Assembly (NCBI GenBank): GCA_031272365.1 | Contig: JAISTX010000045.1 | Location: 1-44,448, forward strand | Direction: 5' to 3' | DNA: 44,448 nt | Origin: Eubacteriales Family XIII. Incertae Sedis bacterium | GTDB taxonomy: Bacteria; Bacillota; Clostridia; Peptostreptococcales; Anaerovoracaceae | Notes under the pieces: generated by a model | The model's input: the letters and a program-made list of their open reading frames with translations, nothing else | The model's database searches: none | What the model was told of the DNA's origin: nothing | In this document: positions 21,749-28,687 of the stretch, piece by piece | Layout of the letters: every line of letters starts with the position of its first letter | How positions within the stretch are numbered: the first letter of the stretch is position 1 | Made by a program: the position numbers and the translations under genes

Positions 21749-24156
21749 TTCGCGAATACCGCATCCTTGAATACGACAAAGTCTTAGAAATGCTTCAGGA
21801 CCGGACGGCGTCCGCGCGCGCGGCTGCATTGGCGCACGCGCTCGCGCCGGCGGACCGGATCGAAGAGGTAGGCAGAAGGCAGGCGGAAACGGCCGAGGCG
21901 GTTTCCGTCTGTTTGCGCAAGGGGACGCCGCCGTTCGCGGAAACGGAGGACGTCACGGCGTCCGCGACGCTCGCGTCGAAGGGGGGGCTGCTGTCGATGC
22001 GGCAGCTGCTCTCCATCGCGGCCGGCATCGCCGTGGCGCGGCAGGTACGCGCCTTCCTGCTGTCCGACATGCCGGAGGATGCGGCCCCGCGCCGGACGGT
22101 CCGGCGGCTCGCCGAGGGGCTCAGCGCCCTCCCCGCGCTCGAAAAACGCATCCGGGACGCCATCCTGGGCGACACGGAGATGGCGGACGGTGCCAGCCCC
22201 GCGCTGCGGCGGCTCCGGCACGCGATCGAGGCGCAGCACGGCAAGATCCGCGAGCGCCTCGCCAAATTCGTCTCCGCCCCGTCGAGCGCGCTGCAGGACC
22301 GCGTCATCACGATCCGCGGCGGCCGCTTCGTCCTGCCCGTCAAGCAGGAGCAGGCCAGCCAGTTCCCCGGCATCGTGCACGACCGCAGCAAAGGCGGCGC
22401 GACGCTCTTCATAGAGCCCCAGGCCGTCGTCGAATTGAATAACAAATTGCGCGAGCTCGAGCTCGAAGAGGCGGCCGAGGTGGAACGCATCCTCGCGGAG
22501 CTCTCCGCCGAGGCCGGCGCCTGCGCGGGGGAGATCACGGAGAACCAGCGGCTGCTCGCGGAGCTCGACTTCATCTTCGCCAAGGCCAACCTCGCGCTCG
22601 ACATGAAGGCCTTCCAGCCGGAGATCCGCCCGTTCGGCGGGGAGATCGAGATCGAGCAGGGGCGGAACCCCCTCATCGGGCAGGACCGCGTCGTGCCCGT
22701 GAGCGTGCGCTTCGGTGGCGGCGGCGCGGGCACGTTGATCATCACGGGGCCGAACACGGGGGGCAAGACCGTGACCCTGAAGACCGTCGGCCTGTTCCTG
22801 CTGATGGCCCAGGCCGGGCTGTTCACGCCGGCGTCGCGGGCGGCCCTGCCGCTGTGCCGCCGCGTGTTCGCGGACATCGGCGACGAGCAGAGCATCGAGC
22901 AAAACCTGTCGACCTTCTCCGCGCATATGAAAAACATCGTCGAGGTCGTGGCGGAGGCCGGCCCGCACGACGTGGCTTTGCTCGACGAGCTCGGCGCGGG
23001 CACGGACCCGGCGGAGGGCGCCGCGCTTGCCGTCGCGCTGCTGGAGACGCTGCGCGCGCGCGGGTGCCCCGTGCTGGCGACGACGCACTACACGGAGCTG
23101 AAAAAATACGCGGTCGCGGCGGACGGCGTCGAGAACGCGTCGATGGAGTTCGACGCGGAGACGCTCGCGCCGACCTTCCGGCTGATCATGGGCAGCCCCG
23201 GCCGCTCGAACGCGTTCGAGATATCCGCCCGCCTCGGCCTGCCCGAAGGCGTGATCGCGCGAGCGCGCGGGCTCCTCGACACGGAGGCGATCGTCTTCGA
23301 CGACGTCGTGACGGGCCTGGAGCGCGACCGGAAAGCGGCGGCGGAGGCGCGCGCGGAGGCGGAGCGGCAGATGCGCGCGGCGCAGGAGGAGGCCAAAAGG
23401 GCCTCGGCGGCCGCCCGCGAGGCGGAACAGAAGCAGCGGGCGCTCCTCGAGAAGGCGCAGGAGCGGGCCGACGAGGTGCTGCGGGAGGCCGAGCGGGACG
23501 CGGAGGAAGCGGCGGCGGAGCTGAAGGCCCTCCTGAAGGAAGCGTCCGGCCTGCGGGCGGGCGCGCCCGGGCCCGACGGCGGCGACCTGAAGCGGCGCGC
23601 GGGCGAGACCAGGAAAAAGCTCCAAAAGAAACGGCGCGCGGGCGCGCAGCGGGCGCCGGCCCCCGCGAAAACCAAGGCCACAGGCGAGACGATCGGCGTC
23701 GGGGACGCCGTCACGGTCGCGGGGACGGGCCTGACGGGCGAAGTGCTTTCCATCGAGCCGGACCGCGGCCGCGTGACCGTGCTCGCGGGCAGCGTCAAGA
23801 TGACGCTCGAAGCCTCCTCCCTCGAGAAGCTGGCGGGGGCGCCGGCGAAGAAGCGGCCGCAGCAGGGCAGCCGTTATGCTAAAATAGTCGTGTCGAAAAT
23901 GGACACCATCGGCCCGTCGATCGACCTCCACGGGAAGAACCTGGATGAAGCGGAGATGCTCGTCGACAAGTATTTGGACGACGCGGTGCTGGCGCGGATG
24001 CACGAAGTGGCGATCAACCACGGGCGCGGCAGCGGCGTCCTGCGCGAGGGGCTGCGGCGGTTCCTGAAGCGGCACGGGCATGTGAAATCCTTCCGCCCCG
24101 GGCGGTTCGACGAGGGCGGGGATGGGGTCACGATTGTGACGCTTGTGGAGAATTGA
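21745..24156 (+). CDS. mutS2: Endonuclease MutS2
   Basis: This 803-residue MutS-family ATPase lacks the mismatch-recognition domain. MutS2 proteins act on branched DNA to limit recombination, or on collided ribosomes in Bacillus. An N-terminal core/clamp region is followed by Walker A (TGPNTGGKTVTLKT, about residue 335), Walker B (LLDELGAGTDPAEGAA) and an ATPase signature in between. A long charged coiled coil (about residues 515-650) carries an Arg/Lys/Ala-rich low-complexity patch (KKLQKKRRAGAQRAPAPAK). The KOW-like segment TGEVLSIEPDRGRVTVLAG precedes a C-terminal Smr nuclease domain (SIDLHGKNLDEAE...INHGRGSGVLREG). Starts at GTG in the zapA stop. Confidence 0.95.
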   Translation: MIREYRILEYDKVLEMLQDRTASARAAALAHALAPADRIEEVGRRQAETAEAVSVCLRKGTPPFAETEDVTASATLASKGGLLSMRQLLSIAAGIAVARQVRAFLLSDMPEDAAPRRTVRRLAEGLSALPALEKRIRDAILGDTEMADGASPALRRLRHAIEAQHGKIRERLAKFVSAPSSALQDRVITIRGGRFVLPVKQEQASQFPGIVHDRSKGGATLFIEPQAVVELNNKLRELELEEAAEVERILAELSAEAGACAGEITENQRLLAELDFIFAKANLALDMKAFQPEIRPFGGEIEIEQGRNPLIGQDRVVPVSVRFGGGGAGTLIITGPNTGGKTVTLKTVGLFLLMAQAGLFTPASRAALPLCRRVFADIGDEQSIEQNLSTFSAHMKNIVEVVAEAGPHDVALLDELGAGTDPAEGAALAVALLETLRARGCPVLATTHYTELKKYAVAADGVENASMEFDAETLAPTFRLIMGSPGRSNAFEISARLGLPEGVIARARGLLDTEAIVFDDVVTGLERDRKAAAEARAEAERQMRAAQEEAKRASAAAREAEQKQRALLEKAQERADEVLREAERDAEEAAAELKALLKEASGLRAGAPGPDGGDLKRRAGETRKKLQKKRRAGAQRAPAPAKTKATGETIGVGDAVTVAGTGLTGEVLSIEPDRGRVTVLAGSVKMTLEASSLEKLAGAPAKKRPQQGSRYAKIVVSKMDTIGPSIDLHGKNLDEAEMLVDKYLDDAVLARMHEVAINHGRGSGVLREGLRRFLKRHGHVKSFRPGRFDEGGDGVTIVTLVEN

Positions 24157-24168
24157 GAATTGAGAATT
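24148..24168. repeat. Three tandem GAGAATT heptamers over the mutS2 stop codon
   Basis: GAGAATT occurs three times in a row (24148-24154, 24155-24161, 24162-24168), giving the last codons GAG AAT TGA of mutS2, followed by ATTTTTTTG. No stable hairpin is visible, so this is not a clear terminator. Confidence 0.7.
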
Positions 24169-24220
24169 ATTTTTTTGTTTGAGTGGAAGAAGATGAATTT
24201 GTTGAGGGAGGGACATTGCG

Positions 24221-25963
24221 TTGATTGATTTTCGGCGTGAGATTGGTGCCAGGATTGCCGGGACTGCCTTGATCGGGGAGGCTGGGCTTGGGTTGGAGGA
24301 TGTGCTGGAGCTCATGGAGGTGCCGGCGGATGCCGCTATGGGGGACTACGCGTTCCCCTGTTTCCGGCTGGCCAAGGCCCTGCGCAAGGCGCCGCCGGCC
24401 ATCGCGGCGGAGATCGCGGAGGTGGTCGGGGCGGAGGCCGTGGGGGCCTACGTCAACTTCCGGCTGGACCGGGCGGCGTTCGCCGCCGAGGTCATCGGCG
24501 CCGTGGCGGAGCAGGGAGGCCGTTACGGCCATTCCGCCGTGGGCGGCGGCAAGACCGTGATCGTGGAGTATTCCTCGCCGAACATCGCCAAGCCGTTCCA
24601 CATCGGGCATATCCGCAGCACCGTCATCGGGGCCGCCATCGCGCGCATCCTCGCGGCGCTCGGCTACGAGGTGGAGCGCATCAACCACCTCGGCGACTAC
24701 GGCACCCAGTTTGGCAAGCTGATCGTGGCCTACCGGCGCTTCGGCAGCCGGGAGGAGGTCGAGGAAGCCCCGATCGCGACGCTGCTGAAATACTACGTGG
24801 ACTTCCACAAACAGGCGGAAAACGACCCGAGCCTCGAAGAGGAGGCGCGCGCGGCTTTCGCGGCGCTCGAGCGCGGCGAGGAAGCGGAGCGGGAGCTGTG
24901 GGCCTGGTTCCGCGAGGAGAGCCTGAAGGAATTCACGCTCGTCTACGACATGCTCGGCATCTCGTTCGATTCCTACGCGGGCGAGAGCTTCTACTCGGAC
25001 AAGATGCAGCGCGTCACGGACGAGCTGGGGGCGAAAGGGCTGCTCGAGGAGTCGGAGGGCGCGCAGATCGTGGACCTGGACGCCTATGGCCTCGGCAAGG
25101 CGCTCATCCGCAAGAGCGACGGCTCGACGCTCTACATCACGCGGGACATCGCGGCCGCAGTTTACCGGAAGGAGCATTATGACTTTCACAAAAACATCTA
25201 CGTCGTCGCCAGCCAGCAGGACCTGCACTTCCGGCAGTGGATCAAAATCCTGGAGCTGATGGGCTACGGCTGGGCGGGCGACTGCATCCACGTGCCGTTC
25301 GGACTCGTGCGGCTTGCGGACGGCGCCATGCAGACGCGCACGGGCAACGTCGTCTTCCTGCTGGACGTGCTGAACCGGGCGATCGAGAAGACGAAGGAGA
25401 TCATCGCCGAGAAGGGGGTGCTCACGGACGCGCCGGAGGCCGGGGGGAGCCCCGCGGCCGAAGAGGCGGCGGCGCAGATCGGCATCGGCGCCGTCGTGTT
25501 CCAGGAGCTGCACAACAACCGCATCAAGGACTATGTGTTCGACTGGGACCGGATGCTCAACTTTGACGGCGAGACCGGCCCGTACGTGCAGTACAGCCAC
25601 GCGCGCGCGGCGAGCGTGCTGCGCAAGGCGGCGGATGCCGGTTTCGACATCGCGGCGGAAGCGGATAACGCCGCCTGGGAGGCCCTCACGGGCGAGGCCG
25701 CCTTCGCGCTCGTGAAGCTGATCTATGCGCTGCCGGAGGTCGTGCGGGAGGCCGGCGAGAAATGCGAGCCCTCCCTGCTCACGCGGCATGCCGTGGACAT
25801 CGCGCAGGCCTTCTCCGCCTTCTACCACGAGGAGCGCATCCTGACGGACGACCCGTCGGAGCGGCCCTTTGCCCTGGCAAAGCTCCGGCTCGCCATGGCC
25901 GCCAAGCAGGCCATCGCGAGCAGCCTCGCGCTGCTCGGCGTCGCCGCCCCTGAAAAAATGTAG
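24221..25963 (+). CDS. argS: Arginine--tRNA ligase
   Basis: This 580-residue class I synthetase charges tRNA-Arg. An N-terminal Add-1 domain (residues 1-100) precedes the HIGH signature in SSPNIAKPFHIGHIRS (about residue 125). The catalytic core includes INHLGDYGTQFGKLI and KSDGSTLYITRDIAAA, with MQTRTGNVVFL in the class I C-terminal motif position (many ArgS lack canonical KMSKS). The C-terminal helical DALR anticodon-binding domain contains FDGETGPYVQYSHARAASVL. TTG at 24221 is chosen because GGGAGGG lies about 8 nt upstream and the protein then aligns from its first residue. Full length. Confidence 0.96.
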   Translation: MIDFRREIGARIAGTALIGEAGLGLEDVLELMEVPADAAMGDYAFPCFRLAKALRKAPPAIAAEIAEVVGAEAVGAYVNFRLDRAAFAAEVIGAVAEQGGRYGHSAVGGGKTVIVEYSSPNIAKPFHIGHIRSTVIGAAIARILAALGYEVERINHLGDYGTQFGKLIVAYRRFGSREEVEEAPIATLLKYYVDFHKQAENDPSLEEEARAAFAALERGEEAERELWAWFREESLKEFTLVYDMLGISFDSYAGESFYSDKMQRVTDELGAKGLLEESEGAQIVDLDAYGLGKALIRKSDGSTLYITRDIAAAVYRKEHYDFHKNIYVVASQQDLHFRQWIKILELMGYGWAGDCIHVPFGLVRLADGAMQTRTGNVVFLLDVLNRAIEKTKEIIAEKGVLTDAPEAGGSPAAEEAAAQIGIGAVVFQELHNNRIKDYVFDWDRMLNFDGETGPYVQYSHARAASVLRKAADAGFDIAAEADNAAWEALTGEAAFALVKLIYALPEVVREAGEKCEPSLLTRHAVDIAQAFSAFYHEERILTDDPSERPFALAKLRLAMAAKQAIASSLALLGVAAPEKM

Positions 25964-25984
25964 CAAAAAAAGAAATACATGTAA

Positions 25985-26013
25985 TTGACAAACCACACCA
26001 AAAAAATGATATT
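25985..26013 (+). promoter_or_regulatory. Promoter of the TPR gene
   Basis: TTGACA (25985-25990), a 17-nt spacer and GATATT (26008-26013). A second -10-like TATAGT is at 26032-26037. The 108-bp gap after argS is distinctly A+T-rich. Confidence 0.5.
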
Positions 26014-26070
26014 GGTTTACGAATAATATGTTATAGTGGGAGTAGCTCTGTTTTAATTGGGTTGGAGACT

Positions 26071-27168
26071 ATGGGTATTACACGATTATTTGATAGGGAA
26101 CCGTTGCGTCTGAAGGATCGGAAAGCGCTTGAGATTGCGCTGTCACGTCCGCCCGAGGAGACGCAGATCACCAGGCGTCCGGATCGCGTCAAGAAATTCC
26201 TCATCGGAAGGATGAAGGAATTCGTTTTCAACGACATCCCGGAGGACCGCCGGCGGGAAGCCGGCATACCGGACTCGTTCCGCGGGGCGCCGATACCCTT
26301 ATGCGAAGAAGATCTCCACGACATCAAGGAAGGCCGCGGCGTCAAGGCCGACATGATCGCGAAGAACATGGCCTATGTCATCGGCATCGACCCGCAGTTC
26401 CGCTTCATGGCGCAGTACGCCGACTTCCTCGAGACGGTGCTCGGTTCGAGGGCCACGGAGAAGATCGCCTCGAAAGGCCGGGCGTTCGAGGACGTGGAGC
26501 AGCTCGAGGACGCCTGCATCATGTACCGCGCCTCGCTCGTGCTCGACTTCAAGAACCGTCTGGGCATGTACGGCTACGCGCGCACCCTCTACACCATGTA
26601 TTCGAAGGGCGGGTCCACGGACTACGTCGGCACGCTGAAGGCCGAGTCGTTCGAGTTTTTCGAAATGCTCACCGAGTTCTACCCGCGCTTCGACGGCGGC
26701 TGGTATTTTGTCGGCTATATGTACCTCAACCAGGGCCTCTACGCGAAAGCCCGCTTCGCCTGGCAGCGTTTCCTCGAGGAGTCGCGCGACGAGAAGGACA
26801 AGAAGGAAATCCGGGACCGCATCCGGCAGATCGAAGAGCCGGTGCATATCGAAAGCGGCTACAACGCCGCGCTCGCGGGCCGCTGGGACGAGGCGATCGA
26901 GACGCTCGAGCCCTACCGCGAGAGCGTGTACAACGACTGGTGGCCGCTCTGGTACTCGCTGGGCGTGTCCTATATGGAGACCTGGCGCTACGAGGACGCG
27001 ATCATCGCCTTCAAGGACGCGCTGAAAGGCAACCCGCGCCACGTGCCCTCCATGGAGCAGCTCGTGAAGGCCTACGTGGAGCTGGAGGACGAAGTCAACG
27101 CGAAGAAATACGAGGAGAAGATCAAGCTGGTGTCGAAAAAGAAGCTCTTCTCCAGCCAGTCTTCCTGA
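26071..27168 (+). CDS. Tetratricopeptide-repeat protein of unknown function
   Basis: This 365-residue cytoplasmic protein has no signal peptide or membrane segment. The N-terminal half (residues 1-140) is charged and unrecognised. From about residue 190 there are TPR-like helical pairs: WYFVGYMYLNQGLYAKARFA, then SGYNAALAGRWDEAIETLEP, WYSLGVSYMETWRYEDAIIA and a last pair ending VNAKKYEEK. Such repeats are protein-protein scaffolds; no enzymatic motif is visible. The ATG at 26071 is preferred over TTG 26062, with TTGGAG close upstream. It ends 3 nt from the convergent lipoprotein gene, with no terminator between them. Confidence 0.8.
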   Translation: MGITRLFDREPLRLKDRKALEIALSRPPEETQITRRPDRVKKFLIGRMKEFVFNDIPEDRRREAGIPDSFRGAPIPLCEEDLHDIKEGRGVKADMIAKNMAYVIGIDPQFRFMAQYADFLETVLGSRATEKIASKGRAFEDVEQLEDACIMYRASLVLDFKNRLGMYGYARTLYTMYSKGGSTDYVGTLKAESFEFFEMLTEFYPRFDGGWYFVGYMYLNQGLYAKARFAWQRFLEESRDEKDKKEIRDRIRQIEEPVHIESGYNAALAGRWDEAIETLEPYRESVYNDWWPLWYSLGVSYMETWRYEDAIIAFKDALKGNPRHVPSMEQLVKAYVELEDEVNAKKYEEKIKLVSKKKLFSSQSS

Positions 27169-27171
27169 CCG

Positions 27172-28347
27172 TCAGTCTTCATACCGAAATTGCATCGTGA
27201 GCAGGTGTATGTCTTCGTACACCTGCTCGCTTATATAGAGCGAATCGGACATCTTCTTGTCGGTTTTCAGCCCGAAGATGAATTGCACATTGTCCTTGTC
27301 GGGCTCGACGCCCACCGCCGCGATCTGAAGGAATTCGGGGTCTTCCTCCGCCCCCTCGAAAACGCCGGTGACAATCTCCTTGAACGCGTCCTCGTCGCCC
27401 GCGAAGAGGCCAGATTTGCGGAAATAATAAAAATCTTCCGCCTCGCACGCCGGATAAAACGACGCTTCCCACTCGTGGTTGACGCGCATCACGTCATCGC
27501 TTTGCCCGAAATAATAGTGCAGGACCGTGCCGGAGGGGTTGTTTTCCGGGTCGTCGAACGTCGCGTCGACCTGGCGCCATGCCCCGTCGATGTACACGAT
27601 GTTCCAGGCGTGGCCGAGCCAGCTGCTCCCCGTCTCCTGGCACGCGTCGCCGACCACCTCCTCCGTTTGCACGTCGGTATAGCATTTCATCAGCAGGTTG
27701 AAGGTCTCCGCGTAGCCGCGGCACATCGTGCTCCGCGTGTACAGCGCGCCGTAGGAGCCGTTCATGTCCGAAAGGTTGTCCACGGTATCGTCGTAGGTGA
27801 GGTTTGCGACGAGCCAGTCGTGCGCCGCGAGCGCCTTGTCGTAGTCCGAGGCGTCCTCGGGCAGGGCGGAGAAGATCTCGTTCGCGACGACCGGCAGCAT
27901 GTCCGCGACGGTCCGGGCGTGCGGCATGTCCTCCGGGATCTCCTGCCCGTTCACGATGTGGTGGTAGACGTAGTAGTTGTTGGAGTATTTGAAGTTTGCC
28001 GTGACGTTTTTCACGTCGACGGTCCTGTCCTCCGCGATGTCCTTCATGTCGGCAAACTGGTGGTTGACCGAATAGGTGTCCGGGCGGCCCCAAAACGTCG
28101 GCATGTCGTCGCCGAGGTGCGCCAGGTCCTCCTCTTCGAACTCCGCGATATTGAACGTGAATTCGGGCTCGCCGCGCTCGATCGCCTCCAGCATGGCGAG
28201 CGAGATGTCCTGGATGTCGAAATAGGTGTTTTCGGATGTGGGGACGTCCTCCTTGATCTCCTGAAAGACCTCTTTCAGCGTCCCGCAACCGGAAGCGAGG
28301 AATAATATGAGCAAAACTATGCAAAAAAGTGGTAAGGGTTTTCTCAT
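27172..28347 (-). CDS. Lipoprotein with transglutaminase-like (papain-fold) domain
   Basis: This 391-residue exported lipoprotein begins with a short signal peptide and lipobox (LILFLASGC, Cys about residue 21), so it is anchored to the outer face of the membrane. The transglutaminase-core triad is visible: Cys in STMCRGYAETFNLLM (about residue 208), His in LGHAWNIVYIDG and Asp in WRQVDATFDDP. In bacteria such domains act as cysteine peptidases or crosslinking enzymes; the substrate is unknown. An acidic N-terminal linker follows the lipobox. The ATG lies 6 nt after an extended -10 box (28354-28362) with no Shine-Dalgarno, so the mRNA is probably leaderless. Divergent from the molybdoenzyme operon. 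Confidence 0.88.
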   Translation of the reverse strand: MRKPLPLFCIVLLILFLASGCGTLKEVFQEIKEDVPTSENTYFDIQDISLAMLEAIERGEPEFTFNIAEFEEEDLAHLGDDMPTFWGRPDTYSVNHQFADMKDIAEDRTVDVKNVTANFKYSNNYYVYHHIVNGQEIPEDMPHARTVADMLPVVANEIFSALPEDASDYDKALAAHDWLVANLTYDDTVDNLSDMNGSYGALYTRSTMCRGYAETFNLLMKCYTDVQTEEVVGDACQETGSSWLGHAWNIVYIDGAWRQVDATFDDPENNPSGTVLHYYFGQSDDVMRVNHEWEASFYPACEAEDFYYFRKSGLFAGDEDAFKEIVTGVFEGAEEDPEFLQIAAVGVEPDKDNVQFIFGLKTDKKMSDSLYISEQVYEDIHLLTMQFRYED

Positions 28348-28353
28348 AAGTTC

Positions 28354-28362
28354 ATTATAACA
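28354..28362 (-). promoter_or_regulatory. Extended -10 promoter, probably leaderless
   Basis: On the minus strand TGT-TATAAT (complement of 28354-28362) ends 6 nt before the ATG at 28347. A normal start would fall on or next to the A of ATG. No purine-rich ribosome site exists in the 6-nt gap. Confidence 0.65.
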
Positions 28363-28405
28363 TAATATTTAACCTGAAATTTGACAAGAATATTCGAAAG
28401 ATGGC

Positions 28406-28433
28406 TTGAAAGGTGTTTGAAATCATGTATACT
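28406..28433 (+). promoter_or_regulatory. Promoter of the molybdoenzyme operon leader
   Basis: TTGAAA (28406-28411), a 16-nt spacer and TATACT (28428-28433). The start is expected at about 28440-28441, exactly where the first stem of the leader RNA begins. Confidence 0.65.
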
Positions 28434-28440
28434 ATATATC

Positions 28441-28585
28441 GGAAAGTGTCTCGAAATTCCATAGTTTCTCTGATTGTGCCAAAGGCATGGATTCGAGCCT
28501 TTCCAACATATATGGGGATGCTTGGCAGCAGGGCGTAAGCTCCCGACAGCCCCCCCTTGTCGGTGCCAGGTGTTCCCGCCTTTTT
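28441..28585 (+). ncRNA. Structured leader RNA ending in a terminator-like T run; possible riboswitch or attenuator
   Basis: Two domains fold by eye. Domain 1 is a stem of GGAAAG, CTCGAA and TCCAT pairing with ATGGA, TTCGAG and CTTTCC (28441-28504, small internal loops, a GCC/GGC mini-hairpin inside). Domain 2 is an uninterrupted 14-bp stem including G-U pairs (28514-28527 with 28564-28577). It is capped by two hairpins, GGGC-GUAA-GCUC (GNRA loop, 28531-28542) and CCGACA/UGUCGG with a C-rich loop (28543-28563). GCC and TTTTT follow. The operon start codon is 100 nt further on. Molybdenum-cofactor (Moco/Tuco) leader RNAs are the obvious class to test given the gene downstream, but I do not recognise the consensus with confidence. 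Confidence 0.6.
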
Positions 28586-28687
28586 GATTTCCTTGCGCCA
28601 TTCACACGCACTATTTGTGGATAACACCCTTTTTGTTGTTTTACTTTTCCCCCGCGTGCTGACATGATGGTAGCGGAGGATGGAATC

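Noticed and set aside
28441..28585. 6S RNA or signal recognition particle RNA
   Set aside because: The structure is two separate domains, not one long rod with a central bubble, and the conserved SRP tetraloop helix sequence is absent.
28616..28624. Replication origin
   Set aside because: One DnaA box only, no A/T-rich unwinding region beside it, and no dnaA, dnaN or parAB genes in the window.
28664..28687. ATG at 28664 or 28667 as the start of the molybdoenzyme
   Set aside because: No Shine-Dalgarno precedes them. GGAGGA sits 7 nt before TTG 28688 in the same frame.
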